This document shows, piece by piece, positions 41,722 through 49,507 of a stretch of DNA of 64,000 nucleotides. This stretch comes from JANXYW01 sp031400455 (lineage in GTDB: Bacteria; Chloroflexota; Dehalococcoidia; DSTF01; JACRBR01): the NCBI GenBank assembly GCA_031400455.1, contig JANNPX010000020.1, positions 1-64,000 on the forward strand. The letters run 5' to 3'. Position numbers and translations under genes: made by a program. The notes beneath the pieces are model-generated. The model had not been told where the DNA came from. It made no database searches and saw only the letters and a list, made by a program, of their open reading frames with translations. Position 1 is the stretch's first letter. Each line of letters begins with the position of its first letter.

Positions 41722-42588
41722 ATGGCCGTCGACAAGATCAGTCACCACCAGGTCACCGTCAACGGCGTCAAGCTGCACTATGTGCGGCAGGGCGCTGGCC
41801 AGCCGCTGCTGCTGATCCACGGCTGGCCGGGCTTCTGGTACGAGTGGCACATGAACATCGATGCGCTCGCGCAGCATTACGATGTCATCGTCCCCGACAT
41901 GCGCGGCTACGCCTACTCCGACAAGCCCGATCTCGCGCCGGAGGTTGGCTACACCGACACCGCCTTCGCTGAAGACATCAAGGCGCTGTGCGACTTCTAC
42001 CACTTCGACAAGGTGCGCATCGTCTCGCACGACTTCGGCGCCATCTGGACGCAGCGCTTCGCCCGGATGTACCCGGAACGCCTGCACAAGCTGATGCTGT
42101 TCGACCCGCCGTACCCCGGCATCGGGCCGCGCTGGTTCGAACTGCCGCACGTGCTCAACACCTGGTACCAGCTCTTTCACCAGCAGCCGTGGGCCGAAGA
42201 TCTCGTCGGCTCCAGCAAGCAGGCGACGGAGATCTACCTCCGCCACTTCCTCTCCGCTTGGTCCGCCGACAAGAATCTCTGGACCGACGCCGAGATCGCC
42301 GCGTACGTCGAGGCGTATTCGCAGCCCGGCGCGCTGCGCGGCGGTTTCAACTGCTATCGAGCGGCGCTACGTGGTGGCGCCTTCACCGGCGCCGATAAGA
42401 AGATCGAAACGCAGACGCGCGTCCTCTGGGGCGACAGCGACTCCATCATCCCCTTCGCCTGGTCCGACAAACTCGGCGAATCGTTCGCCAACTTCGACCT
42501 GCGAAAGATCGAAGGCGTAGGCCACTTCATGATGCGCGAGGCCCCGGATCGCATCAACGCAGAAATCATCGAGTTTATGGCGGGGTAG
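41722..42588 (+). CDS. alpha/beta hydrolase of the epoxide hydrolase/haloalkane dehalogenase type
   Basis: 288 residues; AAGGAGG lies 8 nt before the ATG. HGWPGFWYEW near 33-42 is the HGxP oxyanion motif of epoxide hydrolases. The nucleophile is Asp (SHDFGA near 103), not Ser, so the enzyme forms an alkyl-enzyme ester and attacks epoxides, alkyl halides or fluoroacetate-like substrates. The catalytic His is in GVGHFMMREAPD near 272, and WGDSDSIIP holds the acid. DMRGYAYSDKP is also family-typical. Substrate not predictable. Confidence 0.9.
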   Translation: MAVDKISHHQVTVNGVKLHYVRQGAGQPLLLIHGWPGFWYEWHMNIDALAQHYDVIVPDMRGYAYSDKPDLAPEVGYTDTAFAEDIKALCDFYHFDKVRIVSHDFGAIWTQRFARMYPERLHKLMLFDPPYPGIGPRWFELPHVLNTWYQLFHQQPWAEDLVGSSKQATEIYLRHFLSAWSADKNLWTDAEIAAYVEAYSQPGALRGGFNCYRAALRGGAFTGADKKIETQTRVLWGDSDSIIPFAWSDKLGESFANFDLRKIEGVGHFMMREAPDRINAEIIEFMAG

Positions 42589-42589
42589 C

Positions 42590-42662
42590 GGGGTAGCGGG
42601 TCAGCATTTCAGCTAGTCAGCAGGTCAGCAGGTCAGCTTGTGGCCGGTCAGCTGGTCAGCAG
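42590..42662. repeat. GTCAGC simple repeat (family F), left flank of the four-helix-bundle gene
   Basis: GGTAGCGGGTCAGCATTTCA, then AGTCAGCAGGTCAGCAGG and further GGTCAGC units, extending from the hydrolase stop to 9 nt before the next ATG. Confidence 0.65.
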
Positions 42663-42671
42663 TGAGGGCGG

Positions 42672-43028
42672 ATGCGGGACTTTCGGAGCATCAAGGCGTG
42701 GGAGAAGGCGCACAAGTTGGCGCTTGCGGTGTACGCCGCCACGAAGACGTTCCCGCGCGACGAGATCTACGGTCTGACGAGTCAGATGCGTCGCTCCGCA
42801 AGCTCGATCCCGACGAACATCGCTGAAGGTTGCGGCCGTACGGGCGATGCTGAGCTCGCGCGTTTCTGCCAGATCGCCTTCGGTTCGGCGAGCGAGCTGG
42901 AGTACCAACTGCTGTTGTCGCACGATCTCGGCTATTTGGATGAGCAAGCGTACGCCGCCTTGCGGGACGCTACAATCGAAGTCAAGCGAATGCTCGGCGC
43001 ATTCCTCTCCACGCTCCGTATTGGCTGA
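42672..43028 (+). CDS. four-helix-bundle protein (23S rRNA intervening-sequence/Avd-like family)
   Basis: 118 residues. MRDFRSIKAWEKAHKLALAV at the start, then MRRSASSIPTNIAEGCGR near 38-55, which is the family hallmark, and a last helix EVKRMLGAFLSTL. Members are small basic or acidic helical bundles first seen in 23S rRNA intervening sequences and later as Avd in diversity-generating retroelements; most lone copies have no known role. No reverse transcriptase or variable repeat is nearby. The gene is bracketed by GTCAGC-type repeats in opposite directions (42590 and 43023). Confidence 0.9.
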   Translation: MRDFRSIKAWEKAHKLALAVYAATKTFPRDEIYGLTSQMRRSASSIPTNIAEGCGRTGDAELARFCQIAFGSASELEYQLLLSHDLGYLDEQAYAALRDATIEVKRMLGAFLSTLRIG

Positions 43029-43046
43029 CAAGCTGACCCGCTGAAA
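43023..43046. repeat. GCTGAC simple repeat (family F, inverted), right flank of the four-helix-bundle gene
   Basis: GGCTGACAAGCTGACCCGCT, the reverse complement type of the units at 42590-42662. It includes the end of the gene. Confidence 0.55.
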
Positions 43047-43059
43047 GGCTTCCCTCAAC

Positions 43060-43815
43060 ATCGATCTCGAACTCCGAGGCAAAGCAGCCCTCATCACCGG
43101 CTCTTCACGCGGCATCGGCCGCGCAATCGCGCGCGCACTCGCAGCCGAGGGCTGCGACATCGCGCTCGTCGCACGCGGTGAAGACGGGTTGCGAGATGCC
43201 GAGCGCCAGATCGCTGCGACAGGCGTGCGCACTGCCGCTATCGTCGCGGACGTCACCGTCGCCGCAGATGTCGAGCGGATGGCGCGCGAGGCGCACGAGC
43301 GACTCGGCCGCATCGATATCCTCGTGAACAACGCCGGCGGCTCCTTCCCCGACGACGATGAAGGCTGGGAGAACGCCTTCCGCGCGAACATCGAAGCGGC
43401 CGTCCGCGCGACCCGCGCCGTCGTGCCCATCATGCGCGCCGAGGGCGGCGGCGTGATCATCCACATCGCATCGATCTTCGGCCGCGAGGCCGGAGGCGGC
43501 CTGCCCTACAATGCGATGAAGGCCGCGATGATCAGCCACGCCAAGAACTCCGCCCTCGCGCTCGCCAAGGACAACATTCGCGTCAACTCCGTCGCCCCCG
43601 GTTCGATCCAGTTCCCCGGCGGCTCGTGGGACAAGCGCGTACAGGCGGATCCCGAAGGCATGGCGCGCTTCGTCGAACAGAACATCGCCATGGGCCGCTT
43701 CGGCCGCGTCGAAGAAATCGCCGATGTCGTAGCATTCCTCTGCTCGCCCCGAGCAAGCTGGATCACCGGCGCCTGCATCAACATCGACGGCGGCCAAACG
43801 AAGAGCAACATCTAG
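43060..43815 (+). CDS. short-chain dehydrogenase/reductase with no canonical start codon
   Basis: About 251 residues. The open frame begins after a TGA at 43042 and reads KASLNIDLELRGKAALITG, so the NAD(P) motif TGSSRGIGRA is complete, but there is no ATG, GTG or TTG until 43189, which would remove the binding motif. AAAGG at 43044-43048 could serve CTC at 43054 or ATC at 43060; ATC is used here as a provisional start. NNAGGS, the catalytic Ser (IASIFG), Tyr-x3-Lys (YNAMKAA) and C-terminal INIDGGQTKSN are intact. Probably a 3-oxoacyl-type reductase; substrate unknown. Confidence 0.8.
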   Translation: MDLELRGKAALITGSSRGIGRAIARALAAEGCDIALVARGEDGLRDAERQIAATGVRTAAIVADVTVAADVERMAREAHERLGRIDILVNNAGGSFPDDDEGWENAFRANIEAAVRATRAVVPIMRAEGGGVIIHIASIFGREAGGGLPYNAMKAAMISHAKNSALALAKDNIRVNSVAPGSIQFPGGSWDKRVQADPEGMARFVEQNIAMGRFGRVEEIADVVAFLCSPRASWITGACINIDGGQTKSNI

Positions 43816-43893
43816 CAGAGCGCTTGGCGGTTAGCGCCTAGCAGCGAACACCGAGTGGCCTTGCGGCTCCATAACCAGCACACTGATCATCTG

Positions 43894-43942
43894 GCCCCTC
43901 TCCACGGCGTGGAGAGGGGGTGGCCGAGGGCCGGGGGTGAGG
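43894..43942. repeat. repeat family A variant
   Basis: GCCCCTCTCCACGGCGTGGA then GAGGGGGTGGCCGAGGGCC and GGGGGTGAGG, between the SDR and the next gene. Confidence 0.7.
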
Positions 43943-43984
43943 TGCCGTACCGGCGCCTGACGCCTGACGACAGAAAGAACCCGA

Positions 43985-44917
43985 GTGCCCGACCGCACCC
44001 TGACCTACGCCGCCGCCCTCCTCATCGACTGGTTCGCAGAGCGCACCGGCCACTCCTACACGCTCGACCACGCGATCGACGGCGACACGCCCGTCTTCGT
44101 CGCGACGAGCGACGCCGACACGGTGGCGATCGCGATGGCAACCCTGTGGGAAGCGGAGAGCGATCCCCCCGCCGAGGACGCGCGCCTCGCCATGCAGGAG
44201 CGCCTCGATGCCGGCAACGTCCGCGGCCCTTACCTCGTCTGGGTGCCGCCACGCGCCGCGATCCCCGCCGAGGAGCCCGGCGCCTCCGACTTCGTCATGC
44301 GCGCACAGATGGCCGGCGCGCCCATGCAGCCCGGCTCGCGCAACGAGATCGATCTCCCCGTGAAGGTGCAGCTCGCGAAGACCCGCGAGGAGGGCGGATA
44401 CGCGTCCGTCATCGGCGGCCTCAGCCGCTTCTGGACTGCCATCACCGAACGCGTCAACGGCACCTTCCACGTCAACAGCCTGCAGCTCCGTCGCGCGCCG
44501 CAGGACGAAGGCACGCGCACAGCGCTCCTCGACCAGATCGGCGAACTGTCGCGCAACCTCAACCTCGGCGACGCCGTCGAGTTCGACTGCTCCGAAGCCT
44601 GGACGCTGCAGCGACTCCGCACAGAACCGCTCGGCGAGCGCGGCTTCGCTATCGCCCAGGCGCCACCAAAGATCGATCCGTCCGACGGCGCGCTCATGCG
44701 CCGCATCGTCCGCAAGCGCCTGAAGGCCGCAACCGAGGCGCTCGCCACGGTCGATGCTGACGTGAAGGGTGTCGGCCTGCTGGCGATCTACGAGTATGCC
44801 GACTACGAGAACGTCGGCTCATTCGTCAAGTCGCTCGACCCCGGCCTTTTCGCAGGCCTGCAACTCGTCGCTGCCATCGTAGATGGCGAAGTGCGCCCCG
44901 TGTTCCAGCCCCGCTAA
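43985..44917 (+). CDS. conserved-looking cytoplasmic protein of unknown function
   Basis: 310 residues from a GTG. No signal peptide, membrane segment or recognised motif. The first 100 residues hold an alpha/beta pattern ending LVWVPPRAAIPAE; the middle carries GGLSRFWTAITERVNGTF; the C-terminal third (MRRIVRKRLKAATEAL, GVGLLAIYEYADYENVGSF) looks like a separate small domain. Codon use and composition match the neighbours. It stands alone between two copies of repeat family A. I cannot assign a function. Confidence 0.65.
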   Translation: MPDRTLTYAAALLIDWFAERTGHSYTLDHAIDGDTPVFVATSDADTVAIAMATLWEAESDPPAEDARLAMQERLDAGNVRGPYLVWVPPRAAIPAEEPGASDFVMRAQMAGAPMQPGSRNEIDLPVKVQLAKTREEGGYASVIGGLSRFWTAITERVNGTFHVNSLQLRRAPQDEGTRTALLDQIGELSRNLNLGDAVEFDCSEAWTLQRLRTEPLGERGFAIAQAPPKIDPSDGALMRRIVRKRLKAATEALATVDADVKGVGLLAIYEYADYENVGSFVKSLDPGLFAGLQLVAAIVDGEVRPVFQPR

Positions 44918-44959
44918 CGACCAGCCGCATTCCAATCGAGAGCGCCGACGATCTGCTCC

Positions 44960-45008
44960 ATCCCCTCTCCGCCGGGCGGAGAGGGGTGGCCGAAGGCCGG
45001 GGTGAGGT
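44960..45008. repeat. repeat family A variant next to a stop codon
   Basis: TCCCCTCTCCGCCGGGCGGA then GAGGGGTGGCCGAAGGCC and GGGGTGAGG; the HAD gene stop codon is 4 bases further. Confidence 0.7.
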
Positions 45009-45011
45009 CTC

Positions 45012-45731
45012 CTACCCGGCGTTCATCTCGTCCACCACCCCCACCACATCCGCCAGCGATCGCACCACCGGTGCGTCTATCGGCGGCGAGGTCCCGTCGC
45101 GGTCGATGAGGATCGGATGCAGTCCCGCCGCGCGCGAACCGAGCACGTCAGCCAGGTACGAGTCGCCGACGTATACCGTCTCTTCCGCACGCACGTCCGC
45201 ACGGCCCAGCGCGTACAGGAAGATGTCGCGGTGCGGCTTCGACGATCCGACGACCGCCGATGCAACCACGAAGTCCATCAGCCGCGTGATCTCGTGTGCG
45301 TGCAGAATCGGCAGCAGGTCACTGCCCCAGTCGGACACCACACCCTGCACGAGTCCGCGCGCCTTGCCCGCCTCGAGCGCCGCTATCGTCTCCGGGAACG
45401 GCTGCCACTGCGCCGGATCGGCGTACCAGTCGTACAGCGCTTCGCCGGCCGAGCGGATCTGCTCGACCGGCAGGTTGCGCGCGATGTCGCGTAGTGCAAA
45501 CGAGTAGTACTCCGTCCAGAACGTTCGCGCCGCCCGGTCTGATGCGTACGAACCGAGCCCGTCCTCGCCCAGACGCGAGTAGAAGAACGCCGCTACATCC
45601 GGAAACGGCCCGCGATGCTCGCCCTCGATGGCGATGCCGAGTTGATGCGCGAGGAAGTCCCAGACTTCATCGATCTCCGCCCGCGGCCGGACGAGCGTGT
45701 GCCCCGCATCGTAGAAGATGGCGCGAATCAT
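45012..45731 (-). CDS. HAD-superfamily hydrolase
   Basis: 239 residues from the ATG at 45731 (MIRAIFYDAGHTLV). The nucleophile Asp is in motif I FYDAGHTL; the second Asp of the usual DxD is Gly here (D-x-G), as in several dehalogenase-like and phosphonatase-like subgroups, so phosphatase activity needs care. Motif III Lys lies in the SSKPHRDIF stretch, and motif IV is YVGDSYLADVLGSRAAGL. It is third in an M20-GrpB-HAD operon on the minus strand, with a 16-nt gap from grpB-like. Confidence 0.87.
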   Translation of the reverse strand: MIRAIFYDAGHTLVRPRAEIDEVWDFLAHQLGIAIEGEHRGPFPDVAAFFYSRLGEDGLGSYASDRAARTFWTEYYSFALRDIARNLPVEQIRSAGEALYDWYADPAQWQPFPETIAALEAGKARGLVQGVVSDWGSDLLPILHAHEITRLMDFVVASAVVGSSKPHRDIFLYALGRADVRAEETVYVGDSYLADVLGSRAAGLHPILIDRDGTSPPIDAPVVRSLADVVGVVDEMNAG

Positions 45732-45747
45732 GCAGCAGGGTACCGGC

Positions 45748-46347
45748 TCATCCGCCACCGCTCGATCCCGCGCTGAAATGCGCGCGCGCCTTCAACATGA
45801 TCGCGTTGACGCAGTCCGACTTCTTGTCCGTGTACCCCTGATTGACGTTGCTCGCCGCCGTCACAGTCTTGTTGTACTCCGCGGCGACCTCGCGCTTCAC
45901 CCGCTCGTACTCGGCCGCATCCGCGGGCGAGACACGCAGGAAGTCGCGCAACAGCAGGTGCGTGTTCCAGAAGTCGCTGCCCGCTTCCACCATATGCATG
46001 TGGAACGCGCGCTCCCCGTTCACGTCCTTGCGAAAGTACCGCCGAAACGGCATCCCCTCGTCGATCTCGCTCGGCCGTTCGTGTTCCGGCACATACTCGT
46101 AGCCGATGCTCGCCAGCGGCTCGACCAATGCCGCCGCATCGTCGAGCGAACGCAGCCCCGGCAGGATGTCGATGATCGCCTTTGCTCCGAGCCCGGGCAC
46201 CGCCGTGCTCCCCATATGCTCGATGCGCACGAACGCCGTCGCGCCGCACACGCGCAAGATTTCCACGCGTTCGCGCTCGAAACGTTGCGGCCACACCGGA
46301 TCGTAGTCGGCGATGATGATCGGCTTGCCCGCGCGTGAAGTAGCCAT
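45748..46347 (-). CDS. GrpB/UPF0157 family protein
   Basis: 199 residues from the ATG at 46347. The nucleotidyltransferase-like signature is intact: EHMGSTAVPGLGAKAIIDI near 40-58, followed by ERPSEIDEGMPFRRYF and HMHMVEAGSDFW. UPF0157 members have a nucleotidyltransferase fold; some occur fused to dephospho-CoA kinase, but the free-standing proteins have no proven substrate. It sits 4 nt after the M20 gene, so the two are probably translated from one message. Confidence 0.9.
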   Translation of the reverse strand: MATSRAGKPIIIADYDPVWPQRFERERVEILRVCGATAFVRIEHMGSTAVPGLGAKAIIDILPGLRSLDDAAALVEPLASIGYEYVPEHERPSEIDEGMPFRRYFRKDVNGERAFHMHMVEAGSDFWNTHLLLRDFLRVSPADAAEYERVKREVAAEYNKTVTAASNVNQGYTDKKSDCVNAIMLKARAHFSAGSSGGG

Positions 46348-46351
46348 CGTC

Positions 46352-47527
46352 CTACAGCTGCGAGCCCGACGCCGCTTCGATAATCCGCAGCCCCAGCTCG
46401 ATGCCAATCGGCAGGCACGCCTCATCGAAGTCGAACTTTGGATGGTGGTGCGGCCACGTGATGCCGCGCGCCGCGTTTCCGCCACCGAGCATGAAGAACG
46501 CTCCGGGCGCGCGTTCGAGGAAGTACCCGACGTCCTCGGATCCCGTCGTCCGCGCCTCGCCCACCTTGTCCGCGCCCAGCAGCGACGCCGCGGCCGCCGT
46601 CACCAGCGCCGCACACTTCGCGTCGTTCACGACAGCGTCCAGCGTCGACACATCGAACCTGTACTCCGCGCCGAACGCGCTGGTGACACCGCCGAGGATC
46701 TCCTCGACGCGCGTCAGCACGCGCTTCAGCACCGCCGCCTCGAACGTGCGGATCGTGCCGGACATCATCACCTCGTTCGGGATGATGTTCCCGCGCACGC
46801 CGCCCTCGATGCGCCCCACGGTGAACACCGCCGTCTGCTCCGGATCGACCGCGCGGCTCACCACCGTCTGCAGCGCGACGATCGCCTGCGCCGCCACTAC
46901 GATCGGGTCAACCGTCTGGTGCGGCGCCGATGCGTGCCCGCCGCGTCCGCGGATGATGATCCGGAAATGCGTCGCCGCCGCGAACACTGGTCCGGGCGTC
47001 GAGCGCACCTCGCCCACCGGCAGCGGCGCCCAGATGTGCAACCCGTAGGCGTGATCGACCTTCGGCGCTTCCATGATCCCTTCGGCGATCATCCGCCGCG
47101 CACCCCCGACGTGCTCCTCCGCGGGCTGGAACGCGAACCGCACCGTACCGGCGAGCGATGCACGCGACTGCTGCAAGATCTCCGCCATCGCCAGCGCGAT
47201 CGCGACGTGTCCGTCGTGGCCGCACGCATGCATCGCCTTCTCGTTCGACGAGAACGGCAGCCCCGTCTCTTCGATCAGCGGTAGCCCGTCGATGTCCGCG
47301 CGCCATAGCAGGTTCGGACCGGGTTTCCCGCCCTGCACGATCGCTGTCGCGCCCGTATCGGCGCTCTCGCGGACATCATCCAGCCCGAGCGCCCGCAACC
47401 GCTCGAGGATCACTCCCTGCGTCCGAAACTCCTGCGTCGAAAGCTCCGCGTGCTCGTGCAGATCTCGCCGCACAGCAACAGCACTGTCGATCAGCAATCG
47501 CACGGCCGGCCGGAATTCTAGCGTCAT
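46352..47527 (-). CDS. M20 family amidohydrolase (hippurate/IAA-amino acid hydrolase type)
   Basis: 391 residues. Metal ligands are in HACGHDGHVAIAL near 100-112 and in the FQPAEEHVGGARRMI stretch near 135-150; the lid domain starts with GRGGHASAPHQTVDPI near 195. A C-terminal His is in ITWPHHHPKFDFDE. The family removes acyl groups from amino acids or cleaves N-acyl conjugates. TAGGCT lies 6 nt before the ATG, giving a probable leaderless start. First gene of the M20-GrpB-HAD set. Confidence 0.92.
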   Translation of the reverse strand: MTLEFRPAVRLLIDSAVAVRRDLHEHAELSTQEFRTQGVILERLRALGLDDVRESADTGATAIVQGGKPGPNLLWRADIDGLPLIEETGLPFSSNEKAMHACGHDGHVAIALAMAEILQQSRASLAGTVRFAFQPAEEHVGGARRMIAEGIMEAPKVDHAYGLHIWAPLPVGEVRSTPGPVFAAATHFRIIIRGRGGHASAPHQTVDPIVVAAQAIVALQTVVSRAVDPEQTAVFTVGRIEGGVRGNIIPNEVMMSGTIRTFEAAVLKRVLTRVEEILGGVTSAFGAEYRFDVSTLDAVVNDAKCAALVTAAAASLLGADKVGEARTTGSEDVGYFLERAPGAFFMLGGGNAARGITWPHHHPKFDFDEACLPIGIELGLRIIEAASGSQL

Positions 47528-47533
47528 AGCGTT

Positions 47534-47539
47534 AGCCTA
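47534..47539 (-). promoter_or_regulatory. -10 box of a probable leaderless promoter (M20 operon)
   Basis: TAGGCT on the minus strand ends 6 nt before the ATG at 47527. Confidence 0.45.
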
Positions 47540-47630
47540 CATTCCCCCAACACGCACAGACAGCCTCACCCGCGAAACCCGCTGTCGGTCTTCCCGCTAG
47601 AAGAGCCAGCGCCTACCAGTCGCTCGATCG

Positions 47631-47714
47631 AGGAGTCGCCGCAGGAGACAGGCCGAAGGCGAGGGGCGGCCCTCCTGCGCTATCCACTAGCCACTATTCA
47701 CTATCCACTACCAA
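47631..47714. repeat. partial repeat A followed by CTATCCACTA-type repeat (family E)
   Basis: GGAGTCGCCGCAGGAGACAG then GCCGAAGGCGAGGGGC is a partial family A element; GCTATCCACTAGCCACTATT and similar units follow up to the nucleotidyltransferase stop codon at 47717. Confidence 0.5.
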
Positions 47715-47716
47715 CC

Positions 47717-48802
47717 TCACACGCGCTCCCCCGGCATCACCTTCGTGCCAGCCTCGAGCGTGTGCCCCTCCTCCACCTCGGCCGCGTTCCCCAGCACGGC
47801 ATCGACAACGCACGCACGGTCACCGATCCCAACGTACGCCGCGAGGATGCTGCCCGTGATCCGCGCACCTTCGCCAATCCGCGCCTCTTCCCAGATGATG
47901 CTGCCCTCGATCGTTGTGCCCGCGCCGATGATCGTGTCGGACCCAATCACGGTCGGTCCCGTGATCGATGCGCCCGCGCCGATCGTCACACCCCGCCCCA
48001 CCAGCACGTGCCCCGAGAACTCGACGTCATCGGCGATAACTGCGCCATCGCCTATCGCCACTTCGGCGTCCAATTCGCCCATCGTGCGTTCCAGCAGCAG
48101 CCGCGTAGCCGTCAGGTATCGATCCGGCGCACCGACATCGACCCACAGATCTTCTTCGAAGCCCTGCACGCGCAGCCCATCGGCGATGATCCCGGGAAAC
48201 AGCACGCGCTCCGAGAACCCGTCGCGCACCGCCGTCTCATCGTCCGGGATGCGATCCAGCATCTCCGGCTCCCAGAGCCACGTGCCTCCATTGATCAGGT
48301 TGCTCGGCTGCTCGCCCTGCGGCGGCTTCTCGACGAAGTGGCTGATCCGCAACTTGTCGTCTACCGCCACCACGCCGAAGTGCCACGGGTCGTCTACCGC
48401 CGCAAGCGAAATACTCAGCGTTGCGTTAGTGCGTCGATGCCGCTCGATCATCGCCGCCAGATCGACGTTCGTCAGAATGTCGCCGTTGCACACCACCAGC
48501 GTGCCCGTCGCGCCTGCGAATCGCGCCGCCTCTTTCACCGCACGCCCCGAACCCAGCGGCCGGTCTTCGTAGCTGTACGAAAGGCGCACCCCAAGCGAGG
48601 ATCCGTCGCCGAAATGCTCCTCCACCTCGCGCATCCCCTGCGAGCACGCCAGCACGATGTCGACGACGCCGTGCTGCTTGAGATTCAGCAGCCGGTACTC
48701 CAGCAGCGGCCGGTTGAGCAGCGGCACCAGTTCTTTACGCCGCGCGTAGGTCAGCGGCCGCAGCCGCGTGCCGGCGCCGCCGGCGAGAATCACAGCAAAC
48801 AT
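47717..48802 (-). CDS. sugar-1-phosphate nucleotidyltransferase (mannose-1-phosphate guanylyltransferase type)
   Basis: 361 residues. N-terminal nucleotidyltransferase domain with LAGGAGTRLRPLT at 6-18, KELVPLLNRPLL, the metal-binding Asp in VVCNGDILTNVDL and FVEKP near 165. The C-terminal part from about 245 is a left-handed beta helix of hexapeptide repeats (IGDGAVI, VGRGVTIG, IGSDTIIG, IGEGARI). This two-domain form activates mannose or glucose for cell-surface polysaccharide. TACGCT lies 6 nt before the ATG (leaderless). GDP- versus dTDP- or UDP- specificity is not decided by sequence. Confidence 0.9.
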   Translation of the reverse strand: MFAVILAGGAGTRLRPLTYARRKELVPLLNRPLLEYRLLNLKQHGVVDIVLACSQGMREVEEHFGDGSSLGVRLSYSYEDRPLGSGRAVKEAARFAGATGTLVVCNGDILTNVDLAAMIERHRRTNATLSISLAAVDDPWHFGVVAVDDKLRISHFVEKPPQGEQPSNLINGGTWLWEPEMLDRIPDDETAVRDGFSERVLFPGIIADGLRVQGFEEDLWVDVGAPDRYLTATRLLLERTMGELDAEVAIGDGAVIADDVEFSGHVLVGRGVTIGAGASITGPTVIGSDTIIGAGTTIEGSIIWEEARIGEGARITGSILAAYVGIGDRACVVDAVLGNAAEVEEGHTLEAGTKVMPGERV

Positions 48803-48808
48803 GGAGAT

Positions 48809-48814
48809 AGCGTA
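48809..48814 (-). promoter_or_regulatory. -10 box of a probable leaderless promoter (sugar nucleotidyltransferase)
   Basis: TACGCT on the minus strand ends 6 nt before the ATG at 48802. Confidence 0.45.
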
Positions 48815-48881
48815 TCGAGCGCGTCGCAGTCGCGTTAGCCGCGAAGCTCGCCGTCATCGGCAGTGCTGAGTGCGATCCCCA

Positions 48882-49493
48882 CTATTGCAACTGATCGATC
48901 CACCCGTGCCCCGGATGGAGCAACGTAAGCGCGTCGCGCAGCCACGCTCGAGCATCCGCATCAAGTGCGGGCGCGCCGACGGCGAAGTCTTGCGCGTTCC
49001 GCTCGATTGCCGACGCGCCGGGCGCCGTGGCTGTAGCCTTGTACAAGAGCGCAACCTCCGGAGCGACGAATGGGATGCCCTCCGCACTCACACCGCCGAA
49101 CCGTTCGAGCGGCAACGCGATCGACGCGTCGCGCCGGAACAGCCACTCGCCCTCATGGCTGTCCTCCAGGAACACCTCGAATGCCCAGGCCGAATCGGCG
49201 TCGCGCCGTACCCAGAACTGCCAACGCGGAGCGACAAGCCAGTCGCCCATCGCCCACGGCGTCAGCTCGCCGCCGTGCGCGACGTGTACATCCCAGTCGC
49301 GCAGGTGACGCTGCAACCGCTCCTGCTCCGACCGCAAGATAGCCACCTCAATGTCGCCGTGCTCGCGCGTCTGCCGTCCGAGGAACAGATCGATCGCCCA
49401 TCCGCCGGCGATCCACCAGGGCGCGTCGAAGCCATCGAACAGCGTCCGTACGCCCTCCGGCGAGAGCGCGTCCCACTGATATGGTTCAGGCAT
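48882..49493 (-). CDS. aminoglycoside 2''-adenylyltransferase-like nucleotidyltransferase
   Basis: 203 residues from the ATG at 49493. A GTG at 49511 that overlaps the histidine kinase stop codon (GTGA) is an alternative. The fold signature WWIAGGWAIDLFLGRQTREH at 26-45 and the acidic DIEVAI just after match the ANT(2'')/LinB-type nucleotidyltransferase domain, and VAPEVALLYKA near 150 is also typical. Family members include resistance enzymes but most environmental copies have no shown drug activity. It follows the kinase directly and may share its transcript. Confidence 0.8.
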   Translation of the reverse strand: MPEPYQWDALSPEGVRTLFDGFDAPWWIAGGWAIDLFLGRQTREHGDIEVAILRSEQERLQRHLRDWDVHVAHGGELTPWAMGDWLVAPRWQFWVRRDADSAWAFEVFLEDSHEGEWLFRRDASIALPLERFGGVSAEGIPFVAPEVALLYKATATAPGASAIERNAQDFAVGAPALDADARAWLRDALTLLHPGHGWIDQLQ

Positions 49494-49507
49494 GGTTGAG
49501 GGAAGAC

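Noticed and set aside
42672..43028. Diversity-generating retroelement next to the Avd-like gene
   Set aside because: No reverse transcriptase, template/variable repeat pair or mutable target protein nearby.
48882..49493. Acquired aminoglycoside resistance gene
   Set aside because: Composition matches the neighbours, no mobile element is adjacent, and the family is broad; resistance cannot be claimed.
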